Shown: positions 55,001 through 63,120, counted from the stretch's first letter. The stretch: 64,000 nt of DNA from Leptotrichia sp. oral taxon 498 (GCF_002240055.1 NZ_CP016753.1:868001-932000); one strand, 5' to 3'. Numbers and translations are program-made. The notes: generated from the letters alone by a model not told the origin.

Positions 55001-55063
55001 GGAAAGATAAAATTAAAATTAAAGCCAAAAGAAGGGAAAATTTTAAGAAAAGGGCATAAATGA
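52031..55063 (+). CDS. Large GH13 family alpha-glucan-active enzyme
   Basis: A 1010-residue intracellular glycoside hydrolase, with no signal peptide. The N-terminal 330 residues are beta-rich and include a carbohydrate-binding-like segment (NYDGWRLEDD, GSYEYKYEIDGKWYPE). The GH13 barrel follows: DGVFNH (Asp562, His567), DGWRLDVPN (nucleophile Asp678), ITAELWG (acid Glu708) and GSHDTDR (His783, Asp784). Members act on maltodextrins, pullulan or cyclodextrins; specificity is not predictable. It starts 12 bp after the aminopeptidase gene. Confidence 0.92.
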   Translation: MSYRIDIYKDNKFYKKADFREKGDKLLIYKWENVDKGSYFFEIKDENDETYGVTYSHTAPFAETFEAVVKKSVPSKPITGFQKGVDILIIFVPEEKKFILKKMKFYKMNLNIAEFGLSEAKNIKIATNYDGWRLEDDPIRQLDKTNYEVILAIPEGSYEYKYEIDGKWYPEGANRKLIIGENGDLFAKGDLGTGKFVYEAIDKNVNLKAIAHNYKSLQYFNKISDREYEFKLRTQMNDVERVYISIVLHEEDNYEMIYELERFRDRTNGFDYFERIIDFGKKVDKIRYYFILEDGGVKAYFNGKILDYKVPPKIVIDTKSDDIQIFSIPDWAKEVIWYNIFPDRFYNKNHYNDPVFNEFGPEVFKKNELHEQNFIEKYRWGKVNNLYGKFDRNRWTADFKDKVGWERVGEQNIDYSLKYARMYGGDLQGIKEKIPYLLELGVTAIWLNPVFFSYQNHKYGANDFRHISPDFGTIKTSGKEYGVRINKENKFGNKSYVDVLRSNVKNNSELKLLQVNLKGENRGKNGYGETEDPATWVWTESDLIMVDLIKELHKNGIRVIFDGVFNHSSDRHWSFNIVMAQGESSKYKDWYKFTDFSGHVPVTDDMTDEQAYETLIMNKKKVGYNAWAGFYSLPEFNTFNQEYKDYIFNITRKWMYGPDGVESEDWRQDDGIDGWRLDVPNCLENQGFWNEWRKVVKESKKDSYITAELWGNASADINNGNKFDTVMNYEWLKTVIGFFVNQSSQGGDRYKLKAQDFFNELREKSSWYPYQALQASQNLNGSHDTDRLYSRIVNDGIGRNLEEGKQLEKGYNSIKPCLAGNYHPNTTIDWRNSEIKPKDILKLISIFQMTYIGAPMLFYGDEVGMWGATDPYCRKPMLWEEFIYDDEKNPSYINQNEVYPQEVDRDLFQWYKKLIRIRKENKVLVYGKFKEIMADNEKDVIVYERINDRHSIIVIINNSFYEQEIEFSTDYLDERFINLINGNTFRSTSNGKIKLKLKPKEGKILRKGHK

Positions 55064-55653
55064 GAAGATTGGAAGAAAAAAAAGTAAATTTCCGATTTGC
55101 GACAGCTGAAGATGCCAGTAAAATTTTAGAAATTTACAAATATTATATAGAAAATACAACTATAACTTTTGAATACGACGTACCAACATTTGTGGAATTT
55201 AAAGAGAGAATAAAAAATACTCTGCTTGAATATCCATACATTGTCTGTGAATATAAAAATGAAATACTAGGTTATGCCTATGCTCACAAAGTTTGGATGA
55301 GAGCTGCATATCAGTGGGATGCGGAGCTTTCTGTTTACATAGATAAAGATTACACAGGAAATGGATTAGGAAAAAAATTATATAAAATATTAATCGAAAT
55401 TTTAAAATTGCAAAATGTCGTAAATGTGTATGGCTGCGTAACTTATCCAAATGAAAAAAGTGATAAATTACATGAAAGTTTTGGCTTTAAAAAAGTTGGA
55501 ATTTTTGAAAATTCAGGCTATAAATTTGGAAAGTGGATAGGCGTAACCTGGTTTCATAAAGCAATTTTAGAGTATGAAAAAAAACCACGAAAATTAAAAA
55601 AAATATCACAAATTGACAAAGAAAAAATAAAAATGATTTTTTTTAACAAATAA
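55060..55653 (+). CDS. GNAT N-acetyltransferase (phosphinothricin acetyltransferase-like)
   Basis: A 197-residue acetyltransferase that begins within the stop codon of the GH13 gene (ATGA overlap). FRFATAEDASKILEIY, SVYIDKDYTGNGLGKKLY with the acetyl-CoA loop, and HESFGFKKVGIFENSGYKFG fit the Pat/YwnH group. Substrate unknown. A 25-residue basic tail follows the domain. Confidence 0.85.
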   Translation: MRRLEEKKVNFRFATAEDASKILEIYKYYIENTTITFEYDVPTFVEFKERIKNTLLEYPYIVCEYKNEILGYAYAHKVWMRAAYQWDAELSVYIDKDYTGNGLGKKLYKILIEILKLQNVVNVYGCVTYPNEKSDKLHESFGFKKVGIFENSGYKFGKWIGVTWFHKAILEYEKKPRKLKKISQIDKEKIKMIFFNK

Positions 55654-55694
55654 AAAACGTTTTTAAGAGAGAATAAATTTGTGCAATAAATAAC

Positions 55695-55723
55695 TTGAAA
55701 ATTAGATTAAAGAGTGATATAAT
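55695..55723 (+). promoter_or_regulatory. Promoter of pgk
   Basis: TTGAAA at 55695-55700 and TATAAT at 55718-55723 with a 17-base spacer, 47 bases before the start codon. Confidence 0.8.
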
Positions 55724-55770
55724 TTTAGTGGAAAATAAAATAATAAATATAATAAATTTAGGAGGCACTA

Positions 55771-56973
55771 ATGGCTAAGAAAACTTTAAAAGATTTAGAC
55801 GTAAAAGGAAAAAAAGTATTAGTAAGAGTTGATTTTAACGTACCTATAAAAGACGGAGTTGTTGGTAACGATAATAGAATTACAGCTGCATTACCTACAT
55901 TAAACTATATTTTAGATAATGGTGGAGCAGTTATTGCTTTTTCTCACTTGGGAAAAGTTAAAACTGAAGAAGATAAAGTTTCAAAAACATTGGCACCTGT
56001 TGCTAAAGTATTGGCGGAAAAATTAGGAAAACCAGTTAAATTCGTACCTGTAACAAGAGGGCCTGAATTGGAAAAAGCGGTTGCAGAATTGAAACCTGGA
56101 GAAATTTTAATGTTTGAAAACACTAGATTTGAAGATTTGGATGGTAAAAAAGAATCTAAGAATGATCCTGAATTAGGAAAATACTGGGCATCACTTGGAG
56201 ATTTATTCGTAAATGATGCATTCGGAACTGCTCACAGAGCTCACGCTTCAAATGTAGGAATTGCATCAAATATCAAAGAATCAGCAGTTGGATTCTTAAT
56301 TGAAAAAGAAATTAAATTTATTGGAGGAGCTGTTGATAATCCTGAAAGACCATTAGTAGCTATTTTAGGTGGAGCAAAAGTTTCTGATAAAATTGGAGTT
56401 ATTGATAACTTGTTAGAAAAAGCCGATAAAGTAATTATCGGTGGTGGAATGATGTTTACTTTCTTAAAAGCTTTGGGAAAAAATACAGGTTCTTCATTAT
56501 TGGAAGCTGATAAAGTAGATTTAGCTAAATCATTGATTGAAAAAGCTAAAGCAAAAGGTGTTGAATTATTGTTGCCAGTAGATGCTGTTGTAGCTCAAGA
56601 ATTTAGCAATGATGTACCATTTAAAACAGTTTCAGTGGATGAAATTGAAGATGGATGGATGGGATTAGATATAGGTGAAAAATCTGTAGAATTATTCAAA
56701 AAAGCTTTAGAAAGTGCTAAAACAGTAGTATGGAATGGACCTATGGGAGTATTTGAAATGTCTAATTTTGCTAAAGGAACAATTGGTGTTTGTAAAGCAA
56801 TCGCTGAATTGAAAGATGCTAAAACAATTATTGGTGGAGGAGATTCTGCGGCAGCAGCAATTCAGTTGGGATTTGCTGACAAATTCTCTCATATTTCAAC
56901 AGGTGGTGGAGCTTCATTGGAATACTTAGAAGGAAAAGTATTACCAGGTGTAGCGGCTATTTCAGAAAAATAA
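55771..56973 (+). CDS. pgk: Phosphoglycerate kinase
   Basis: Transfers phosphate from 1,3-bisphosphoglycerate to ADP in glycolysis. The 400-residue protein has [46 protein letters not shown] and [16 protein letters not shown] precedes the ATG. It sits alone, without gap next to it. Confidence 0.97.
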   Translation: MAKKTLKDLDVKGKKVLVRVDFNVPIKDGVVGNDNRITAALPTLNYILDNGGAVIAFSHLGKVKTEEDKVSKTLAPVAKVLAEKLGKPVKFVPVTRGPELEKAVAELKPGEILMFENTRFEDLDGKKESKNDPELGKYWASLGDLFVNDAFGTAHRAHASNVGIASNIKESAVGFLIEKEIKFIGGAVDNPERPLVAILGGAKVSDKIGVIDNLLEKADKVIIGGGMMFTFLKALGKNTGSSLLEADKVDLAKSLIEKAKAKGVELLLPVDAVVAQEFSNDVPFKTVSVDEIEDGWMGLDIGEKSVELFKKALESAKTVVWNGPMGVFEMSNFAKGTIGVCKAIAELKDAKTIIGGGDSAAAAIQLGFADKFSHISTGGGASLEYLEGKVLPGVAAISEK

Positions 56974-57040
56974 GATGAAAGATAAAAAATAAAGTTTGTT
57001 ATTATATATAATTTTTTCATTTTAACAATATCTAGCAAGA

Positions 57041-57222
57041 AGTCTCCCTCTTCTACAAGAGGGAGATGAATTGCAGAACATAACTTGAAATAATAATTAT
57101 TATATGGTATAATCTCGTACATCAGGGCAGGGACTGCCCGAAGAGCTTGGTAAATATATTTGGCTAACAGAAGCAGATACTTCCCAAGAAGCTCCCACTT
57201 CTAAAAGCGGGAGTAGTTCACT
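57041..57222 (+). mobile_element. Non-autonomous IS200/IS605-type element without tnpB
   Basis: A 10-bp hairpin (57043-57052 with 57057-57066, loop CTAC) sits at the left, and 103 bases at the right match the end of the tnpB element at 63359-63461 with about six differences. The shared sequence stops at GTTCAC, the same end as the full element. With no transposase or tnpB between them, it is an internally deleted copy or MITE-like derivative. The left boundary is not determined. Confidence 0.75.
57085..57113 (+). promoter_or_regulatory. Promoter inside the solo IS element
   Basis: TTGAAA at 57085-57090 and TATAAT at 57108-57113 with a 17-base spacer, ending 11 bases before the first stem of the omega-RNA-like sequence. 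Transcription from here would yield mostly the omega-RNA-like RNA. Confidence 0.75.
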
Positions 57223-57240
57223 TATGGCTGTTTCTAAAAT
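57119..57240 (+). ncRNA. Candidate stand-alone omega-RNA
   Basis: GGGCAG/CTGCCC at 57125-57139 forms the first stem, followed by the conserved core and a CTCCC...GGGAG hairpin at 57192-57213. The sequence equals the tnpB-associated right-end RNA. After the element ends at 57221 the transcript would run into flanking DNA that begins TTATGGCTGTTTC, the position used as guide in TnpB omega-RNAs. That it is expressed or works with a TnpB elsewhere is inference. Confidence 0.5.
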
Positions 57241-57293
57241 TTACTATTTTGGGAACGGTCATTTTTTATTAAAAAAATTTAGATAGGAGAACT

Positions 57294-58219
57294 ATGGCTA
57301 TTGATATTATTAGAATTCTAGCTTTTATTTTTATTGTATTGCTTCATACAGTAAATATTCAATACGGGATAAATATATGGATTTTGTTATATGGCGTAAT
57401 TTCTATAGGGGTTAATTTGTTTATAATGATTAGTGGGTATTTGCTTCTAGATAAATCAGAAAAAATGTCAGTTTTTTTTAAAAAAAGAATTAGGGGGTAT
57501 TTCCACTTTTCATATTTTTCAATATAGTTTATATTTTTGTAAATAAAGTAAAAATAATGCCAGTATTACAAGGAAAAGAAATTGTAGCTCCACATTTTTG
57601 GTATATTTATATGATTTTGGGTCTTTACTTTATCACACCTTGGCTTCAAAAAGTTCTGAAATTTGCTAAAAAAGAAACTTTTATAATATTAATTTTATGG
57701 TTTTTATGTAGCATTTTAAATCCACATTTGATAAAATTTGATCTTCCAAGAATTCCATTTTCACATTTTCCAATAACAGAATTTATAGGCTACTATATTT
57801 TGGGTTATTACATAAAAGTCGATAGAAATAAAATAAAAAAAGTACCTTTTTCTATAATAATTATAATTTATTTAATCGGATTTTTTATAAGTGCAATTTC
57901 CACAAAATATGTTTTATTAAAAACAGGAAACAGAATCAGCGACTTTTTTGATAAAAATTCACTTGGAACATTTTTTATGACAGTTTCATTTTTTACTTTT
58001 TTTATAAAACTTGATTTTAAAAATAGAAATGAAGCAGTTAAAATTGTCTCAAATTCAACATATTTTGCATTTTTAGTACATTTATTAGTTTTAAAAATTG
58101 TTGTGAAATTTAGTGATGAAATGATTTTTAAATCTTTTACTACAGTGATTATCAGTATTTTACTTGGAATAATTTATGAAATATTTGTAAGAAAATTTTT
58201 TTTAAAAATAAAATTATAA
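57294..58219 (+). pseudogene. Frameshifted acyltransferase 3 family protein
   Basis: Two frames, 57294-57527 and 57557-58219, together form one acyltransferase 3 membrane O-acyltransferase. The first has DIIRILAFIFIVLLH with the catalytic-type His and NLFIMISGYLLLDK; the second begins in frame before its ATG with FPLFIFFNIVYIFVNKVKIM. One extra G in the G5 run at 57493-57497 joins them. TAGGAG precedes ATG 57294. The loss may be a fixed mutation, a sequencing error, or a short phase-variable tract. Confidence 0.85.
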
Positions 58220-58370
58220 ATTTTATAAAAATATTGTTTTAAATATAAAAATATTTTATTTACAAAATAACATTTATTACAAAAAAGGTTGATTTTTTCT
58301 CAAATTAAGGGTATTATTTTAGAGTAGTATGATTTTGTAATCATATTTATTTTAGTGTAATTTAAAAAAA

Positions 58371-58394
58371 TATGGACAACAAAACTTGTCTATA
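58371..58394 (+). promoter_or_regulatory. Inverted repeat before the flavin reductase
   Basis: TATGGACAA and TTGTCTATA match as an inverted repeat in 8 of 9 positions around CAAAAC. It lies 18 bases before the gene start and could be an operator. Confidence 0.35.
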
Positions 58395-58411
58395 TTATAG
58401 AAGGAGAGAAA

Positions 58412-59107
58412 ATGAGTATAAAAAAAGATTGGGCGGCAAAAGTCGTGAAAAGAGAAAAAGTTGCAAATAAAACTTATGAGCTGACTGTTTCAAAACCTGA
58501 AGGATTTAAATATGAAGTGGGGCAATATGTTAATTTTAAATTTCCGGAACCATATTTTGAAACTGAAGACAATATGATGAGACCACTGTCTATTGCTTCA
58601 CATCCTGAAGAAGATGTACTAAAATTCGTAGTTCGTGAAAGTGAAAGCGATTTTAAAAAGATGTATAAAGAAATTAAAACGGGAGATCCTGTTTCACTTT
58701 TTGGACCACTTGGAAACTTTATTCCAGTAGAAATTCCTAAAGATCAAAATATAGCTCTTTTAATTTCAGGAATTGGAATTGCGCCAGTATTGCCATTTTT
58801 CAAAAAATTAAAAGATAAAAAACATGAAGGAAAAATTAAATTATTTTACAGCAATCGTACGCCTGATATTGTAACTTATGACAAAGAATTGGAAAATTAT
58901 CCACTTGGCGATAATTACGAATATATAAAAGTTTTGACAGGAGTTCAAAAAAGAATTGATGGAGATTTTATTGAAGCTCATGTTGGAGATCTAAATGACT
59001 ATGTTTATTATATCGTAGGAACTAAAGAATTTATTAAATCAATGAGAGTGGCATTAAAAGATAAAGGTGTTGACAATAAAAAAGTAAAAATTGATAATTT
59101 TGGATAA
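58412..59107 (+). CDS. Ferredoxin-NADP reductase-like flavoprotein
   Basis: A 231-residue FNR-family oxidoreductase. The FAD motif RPLSIAS, the NAD(P)-binding GIGIAPVLPF and the closing GTKEFIKSM are clear. No iron-sulfur cysteine cluster is present, so it resembles stand-alone NAD(P)H-flavin reductase or ferredoxin reductase subunits. AAGGAGAG precedes the ATG. Confidence 0.88.
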   Translation: MSIKKDWAAKVVKREKVANKTYELTVSKPEGFKYEVGQYVNFKFPEPYFETEDNMMRPLSIASHPEEDVLKFVVRESESDFKKMYKEIKTGDPVSLFGPLGNFIPVEIPKDQNIALLISGIGIAPVLPFFKKLKDKKHEGKIKLFYSNRTPDIVTYDKELENYPLGDNYEYIKVLTGVQKRIDGDFIEAHVGDLNDYVYYIVGTKEFIKSMRVALKDKGVDNKKVKIDNFG

Positions 59108-59113
59108 AAAAAG

Positions 59114-59145
59114 AAGGTTGTCGAAAAAGACAGCCTTTTTTCTTT
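59114..59145 (+). terminator. Terminator after the flavin reductase gene
   Basis: AAGGTTGTC pairs with GACAGCCTT (one G-U pair) across GAAAAA, followed by a T-run. It lies between convergent genes. Confidence 0.85.
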
Positions 59146-59189
59146 TTATTGATTTTTTGAATAAATATTTTTTATGAGATTATTTCAGA

Positions 59190-60443
59190 TTAATCAGAGA
59201 AATTTTTATCATTTACTTCTCTAATTTCATTTTTACTCTTTGCCACAACAATTGTACAGACAGCGTCTCCTGTAATATTTACAACTGTTCTGAACATATC
59301 AAGAATTCTGTCAACACCAATTACAACTCCAATTCCTTCAAGCGGCAGTCCAGCTTGTTTTAACACAAGTGACAACATAAGCATTCCAGCTCCTGGAACT
59401 CCTGCCGTACCGACTGAAGCTAATACCGCTGTTAAAATAATTCCAATGTATTGTGTTGGTCCCAAATGGATACTATAAAGGTTTGCGATAAATACTGCCG
59501 CAACTCCTTGCATAATCGCAGTTCCATCCATATTTACTGTCGCTCCCAGTGGTATTGTAAATGAGCTAATTTCTTCTGAAACACCGAATTTTTCTGATAG
59601 TGTTTCAATATTTACTGGAATTGTCGCATTACTGCTGGATGTAGAAAATGCCACTGAAACAACGTTTAAAAAGTTTTTGAAAAACTTAATTGGATTCATT
59701 TTTGCCATACCTACAAGCATTATTTGATAAACTCCTGTGTGAATTACAAAAGCTATTAATGTCACGACAACAAATCCTATTAATTTAACAAGCACATCTA
59801 TTCCTGTTGAAGCAACTACTTTTGAAATCAGTGCAAAAACTCCAAGTGGAGCAACTTGCATTATAAGTTCTACCATTTTTAATACAAGTTCATTTGCTTC
59901 TTCAAGTAAAGTCTTTAAATTTTTAACTTTATCTCCCAAAGCTGTAATTGCAACTCCTAAAAGCAAAAAGAATATTATTATAGCAAGCATTTTTTCCTCT
60001 GACATCGCATTTACGATATTTTTTGGAATCATATCAAGCAACACGTCAATAAGTTTGCTCTGCTGAGCAATTTCATATTCTCCTTTTGGAAGATTTCCGT
60101 GAATCATTCCTTTTCCAACATTAGTAATTTTTGCTACAAATAATCCAATGGCTACGGCAATCGCAGTAGTTGCAAAATAAAATCCTAAAACTTTTGTCCC
60201 AATTCTTCTAAGTTTCTTTACATCTCCAATGGAAGCTGCTCCCATCGCAAGAGAAATAGAAACAAGCGGTACAATCATAACTTTCATAAGATTGATAAAC
60301 ATTCCTCCAAAAAACGCAAGAATCGAATCAATAACAACATCTTTCACAAATGGATTTTGTGAAAAAGGACTCAAAATTAACCCAAATACAACCCCAAGTG
60401 CCAGTCCAATCATAATTCTGGTTGTCAAACCAAATTTTTTCAT
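59190..60443 (-). CDS. Dicarboxylate/amino acid:cation symporter (DAACS family)
   Basis: A 417-residue glutamate/aspartate- or C4-dicarboxylate-type symporter. The hairpin motif AFSTSSSNATIPV, the TVNMDGTAIMQG transport motif and the DRILDMFRTVVNITGDA C-terminal motif are all intact. The start has an unusual site: GGAGG is 26 bases from ATG, with a 6-bp hairpin between. Confidence 0.94.
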   Translation of the reverse strand: MKKFGLTTRIMIGLALGVVFGLILSPFSQNPFVKDVVIDSILAFFGGMFINLMKVMIVPLVSISLAMGAASIGDVKKLRRIGTKVLGFYFATTAIAVAIGLFVAKITNVGKGMIHGNLPKGEYEIAQQSKLIDVLLDMIPKNIVNAMSEEKMLAIIIFFLLLGVAITALGDKVKNLKTLLEEANELVLKMVELIMQVAPLGVFALISKVVASTGIDVLVKLIGFVVVTLIAFVIHTGVYQIMLVGMAKMNPIKFFKNFLNVVSVAFSTSSSNATIPVNIETLSEKFGVSEEISSFTIPLGATVNMDGTAIMQGVAAVFIANLYSIHLGPTQYIGIILTAVLASVGTAGVPGAGMLMLSLVLKQAGLPLEGIGVVIGVDRILDMFRTVVNITGDAVCTIVVAKSKNEIREVNDKNFSD

Positions 60444-60454
60444 AAATTTTTTAA

Positions 60455-60480
60455 CAGTATAAAATACTGCCTCCTTTCCA
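60455..60480 (-). promoter_or_regulatory. Hairpin-bridged ribosome-binding site of the symporter
   Basis: On the minus strand GGAAAGGAGG (60479-60470) is followed by the hairpin CAGTAT-TTT-ATACTG (60469-60455) and 11 bases before ATG 60443. Folding of the hairpin would bring the site to normal distance. Confidence 0.5.
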
Positions 60481-60709
60481 AAATTTTGTAATATATCCTG
60501 TATTCTAACTTTTTATGAAAAAATTTACAACCTATTTTGAAAAAATTTATTATTTTTAAATGTTTTTTTAATATTCTTATTTTCTTTGAAATTTATTTCA
60601 TCTAATATTTCGTTAACTTTATCGCTAAAAAGCATTTTGATTGTATAAAAAATATGTGAGAAAATATACATTTTTCACTGTGTTGGTGTAAACATTGATG
60701 TATTTTCAT

Positions 60710-61429
60710 CTATTTTTCGTGATTTTTTCTATTTTTTATAAACAGATAAATAATTTCCATAAGCAACATTACACTCCAAAACATCATATAGAATGCTCTG
60801 TCTTTTTTATACTTTGTTTCCAATTTCTTGCTTAATTCTGAATTTAAAGAAATATTTTCATCTAAATCTCCTGTTTTATCTAATTGATATTGATACAGAA
60901 TTTCTTTTTTACTTCCAAATTTATCAACAAAGTGCTCTGCATCCTGTAATTTTATTTCTTTTAAACCTAATCTTTTTTCTAAAGTTTTTTCATCTAAGTT
61001 ATATTCAATCTTATTACCGTTAATCCAAAAATATGTTTCTGGTTTGACACCATATTTTCCTTCGTAAGAATCTGTTTCCTCGATATAACCAACCCAAGTA
61101 TTATTAATTTTAGCTAATCCATTTAAATACAAAATCAAATCTTCAGGCTTCGTCTTATCAACAAGTTTATAAACTTCATGCTCTGAATCCGAACTCAAAG
61201 TTCTTTTTATCAAAAAATTTCGTGATACTTCGAGTTCACTGTTACGGTTAACTGTGTCATAGGGAAAACGAAGATACCTAACAAATAATAATGACAAAAT
61301 TGTAAATGCAATAAGAAAATTAAATTTTCGTTTTGAAACAAAAAACCAGAAAGTTAATAAAATTAATATTGGAATTATAAAAGGGGATAACAAGACAAAT
61401 CCCCAAGTTATATTTGTATTTGTAAGCAT
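60710..61429 (-). CDS. Membrane protein of unknown function
   Basis: A 239-residue protein with two N-terminal membrane helices (about 10-30 and 35-50), a soluble middle of about 160 residues rich in Lys/Glu with a WINGNKIEYNLDEKTLEKRL segment, and one C-terminal helix (FWSVMLLMEIIYLF). I do not recognise a family. It lies downstream of the MerR gene on the same strand. Confidence 0.7.
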   Translation of the reverse strand: MLTNTNITWGFVLLSPFIIPILILLTFWFFVSKRKFNFLIAFTILSLLFVRYLRFPYDTVNRNSELEVSRNFLIKRTLSSDSEHEVYKLVDKTKPEDLILYLNGLAKINNTWVGYIEETDSYEGKYGVKPETYFWINGNKIEYNLDEKTLEKRLGLKEIKLQDAEHFVDKFGSKKEILYQYQLDKTGDLDENISLNSELSKKLETKYKKDRAFYMMFWSVMLLMEIIYLFIKNRKNHEK

Positions 61430-61464
61430 ATTTACTCCTAAATTTCTATATATTTATAACCCTT

Positions 61465-61830
61465 TTATTTTTCAGAAATACTTTTTAAATAATTTTCATA
61501 AATCTCAAGTTTATCATCAAGATTTTGTAAATATTTTTGCCACTTTTCAATTTCTATATTTACATATTTTTTATGATTTGTCAAAATTTTCATTCTTTCT
61601 TTTATCGTTCCGTTCCCTTCATACCGTAAATCTGAATATTTCTTAATTTCACTCAATTTCATTCCCATATCTTTTAATCTTTTTAACATTTTTATCCATT
61701 CAATATCAGTTTCATCGTATATTCTTCTATTTTTTTCATCTCTTTTTACACGAAACAGCTCCTTTTTTTCATAAAACCTTATTGTATATGGAGTTAAGCC
61801 TGTTTTTTCTGAAAATTCCTTTATTTGCAT
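61465..61830 (-). CDS. MerR family transcriptional regulator
   Basis: A 121-residue MerR-type regulator with IKEFSEKTGLTPYTIRFYEKKEL as helix-turn-helix and wing, split here only by wording, and a C-terminal coiled coil. No metal-binding cysteines are visible, so it is closer to the small-molecule or YyaN/AdhR type. ATG 61830 follows GAGGAAG. It lies just after an alpha/beta hydrolase gene, its likely partner. Confidence 0.9.
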   Translation of the reverse strand: MQIKEFSEKTGLTPYTIRFYEKKELFRVKRDEKNRRIYDETDIEWIKMLKRLKDMGMKLSEIKKYSDLRYEGNGTIKERMKILTNHKKYVNIEIEKWQKYLQNLDDKLEIYENYLKSISEK

Positions 61831-61921
61831 TATTTTTACTTCCTCTTTCAAAAACAATTTATAAAACTATTATACAACAAAAAAAGGCTACTGCAAAATA
61901 CAATAGCCTAAATTCATCACT

Positions 61922-62944
61922 TTATTTCAAATTATTTTTAAAAAAACTTTCAAATTTATCAAATGGAATTAGATTTTTTCCACCACCATCATATAAATCT
62001 GTATGCACTGCACCTTTTACAATGTATAATTCTTTATTTTTATTTCCTAATGCTTTATAAGCATCTTCTGAAAAGTATCTTGAGTGAGCATTTTCTCCGT
62101 GAACTATTAAAGTAGGCGTTCTCATTTCAGAAGCATATTGTAAAATTGGCATATTAATTAATGGTAACATTCCAGTTGTTGTCCAACCACCATTTGGATT
62201 TGAATTTACTGAACGAGGGTGGAATCCTCTTTTTGTTGTGTAATAATCTGAGTAATCAGCAACAAATTTTGGTGTATCTTTTGTTATTTGATCTTGTCTT
62301 AAATTAACAGGTGGTACTACATCAGAATAATTATTTTCAACGGCTTTCCATCTAGCTTCATTCATTTCTTTTTTCAGATTATATCTTCCTTCTGCATCAA
62401 CTGAATCGTTGTAACCTTTTGCAGAAACTCTTGTCATATCGTACATTGTCGAAGTTGCAACTGCTTTAATACGAGTATCTGAAATTCCTGCATTTAAAGC
62501 AAATCCTCCCCATCCACAAATTCCTAAAATTCCAATTTTATCTCTGTCAATAAATGATTGTGTTCCTAAAAAATCAACTGCCGCACTAAAGTCTTCAGTA
62601 TTAATTTCAGGTGATGGAACATTTCTTGGCTGTCCTCCACTTTCTCCTGTATATGAACCATCAAACGCTAATGTTACAAATCCTCTTTCTGCTAGTGTTT
62701 GTGCATATAGTCCTGATGATTGCTCTTTAACTGCTCCAAATGGACCTGAAATTGCTATTGCAGATAGTTTTTGATTTCCAATATTTTTTGGAACATACAA
62801 ATCCCCAACCAGAGTTATTCCATAACGATTTTTAAACATAACTTTAGTATGCTCAACTTTATTACTTCCCGGGAAAGTTTTATCCCATTTTTGTTCTAAT
62901 TTTATACTCGAATCTTTCACTTGTTTAATTGCAGGTATTGCCAT
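61922..62944 (-). CDS. Alpha/beta hydrolase
   Basis: A 340-residue cytoplasmic alpha/beta hydrolase related to dienelactone-hydrolase/YcjY-type proteins. The nucleophile elbow reads GICGWGG, with cysteine and tryptophan instead of GxSxG, followed by PTLIVHGENAHS with the histidine/acid region. ATG 62944 is chosen because AGGAGG lies 6-11 bases upstream; the longer frame to 63016 would add a false hydrophobic leader. The MerR gene follows downstream. Confidence 0.85.
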   Translation of the reverse strand: MAIPAIKQVKDSSIKLEQKWDKTFPGSNKVEHTKVMFKNRYGITLVGDLYVPKNIGNQKLSAIAISGPFGAVKEQSSGLYAQTLAERGFVTLAFDGSYTGESGGQPRNVPSPEINTEDFSAAVDFLGTQSFIDRDKIGILGICGWGGFALNAGISDTRIKAVATSTMYDMTRVSAKGYNDSVDAEGRYNLKKEMNEARWKAVENNYSDVVPPVNLRQDQITKDTPKFVADYSDYYTTKRGFHPRSVNSNPNGGWTTTGMLPLINMPILQYASEMRTPTLIVHGENAHSRYFSEDAYKALGNKNKELYIVKGAVHTDLYDGGGKNLIPFDKFESFFKNNLK

Positions 62945-63050
62945 AATATTTCCTCCTATACTTATTATTCCTAATATTGTAGTTACTAATAACCTTTTTC
63001 TTAATATTATTATCACATTCCTTTATTTTGATATTTTATTTCTTTCATTT

Positions 63051-63062
63051 TTCACAAGTGAA
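63051..63062 (-). promoter_or_regulatory. Dyad near the hydrolase transcription start
   Basis: TTCAC-AA-GTGAA on the plus strand, at the expected start point of the promoter just upstream; a possible operator for the neighbouring regulator. Confidence 0.35.
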
Positions 63063-63090
63063 TTGTACATCATTTTTTTAACTATTTCAA
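63062..63090 (-). promoter_or_regulatory. Promoter of the hydrolase-merR unit
   Basis: On the minus strand TTGAAA (63090-63085) and TACAAT (63067-63062) are separated by 17 bases. Confidence 0.65.
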
Positions 63091-63120
63091 ATACTTCTAA
63101 TTTATATATAACTATAATTT

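Larger units (their letters stand above)
56974..57293 (+). other. Gap between pgk and the acyltransferase, occupied by an IS200/IS605-type remnant
   Basis: No gene is present. The first 65 bases are AT-rich with no clear terminator, then a hairpin (57043-57066), a promoter (57085-57113) and the IS right-end/omega-RNA sequence (to 57221) fill most of it. The last 70 bases lead into the acyltransferase ribosome-binding site. Confidence 0.75.

Noticed and set aside
62945-63016. N-terminal hydrophobic extension of the alpha/beta hydrolase as a signal peptide
   Set aside because: A perfect AGGAGG lies inside the extension at normal spacing to ATG 62944, and the family start fits there.
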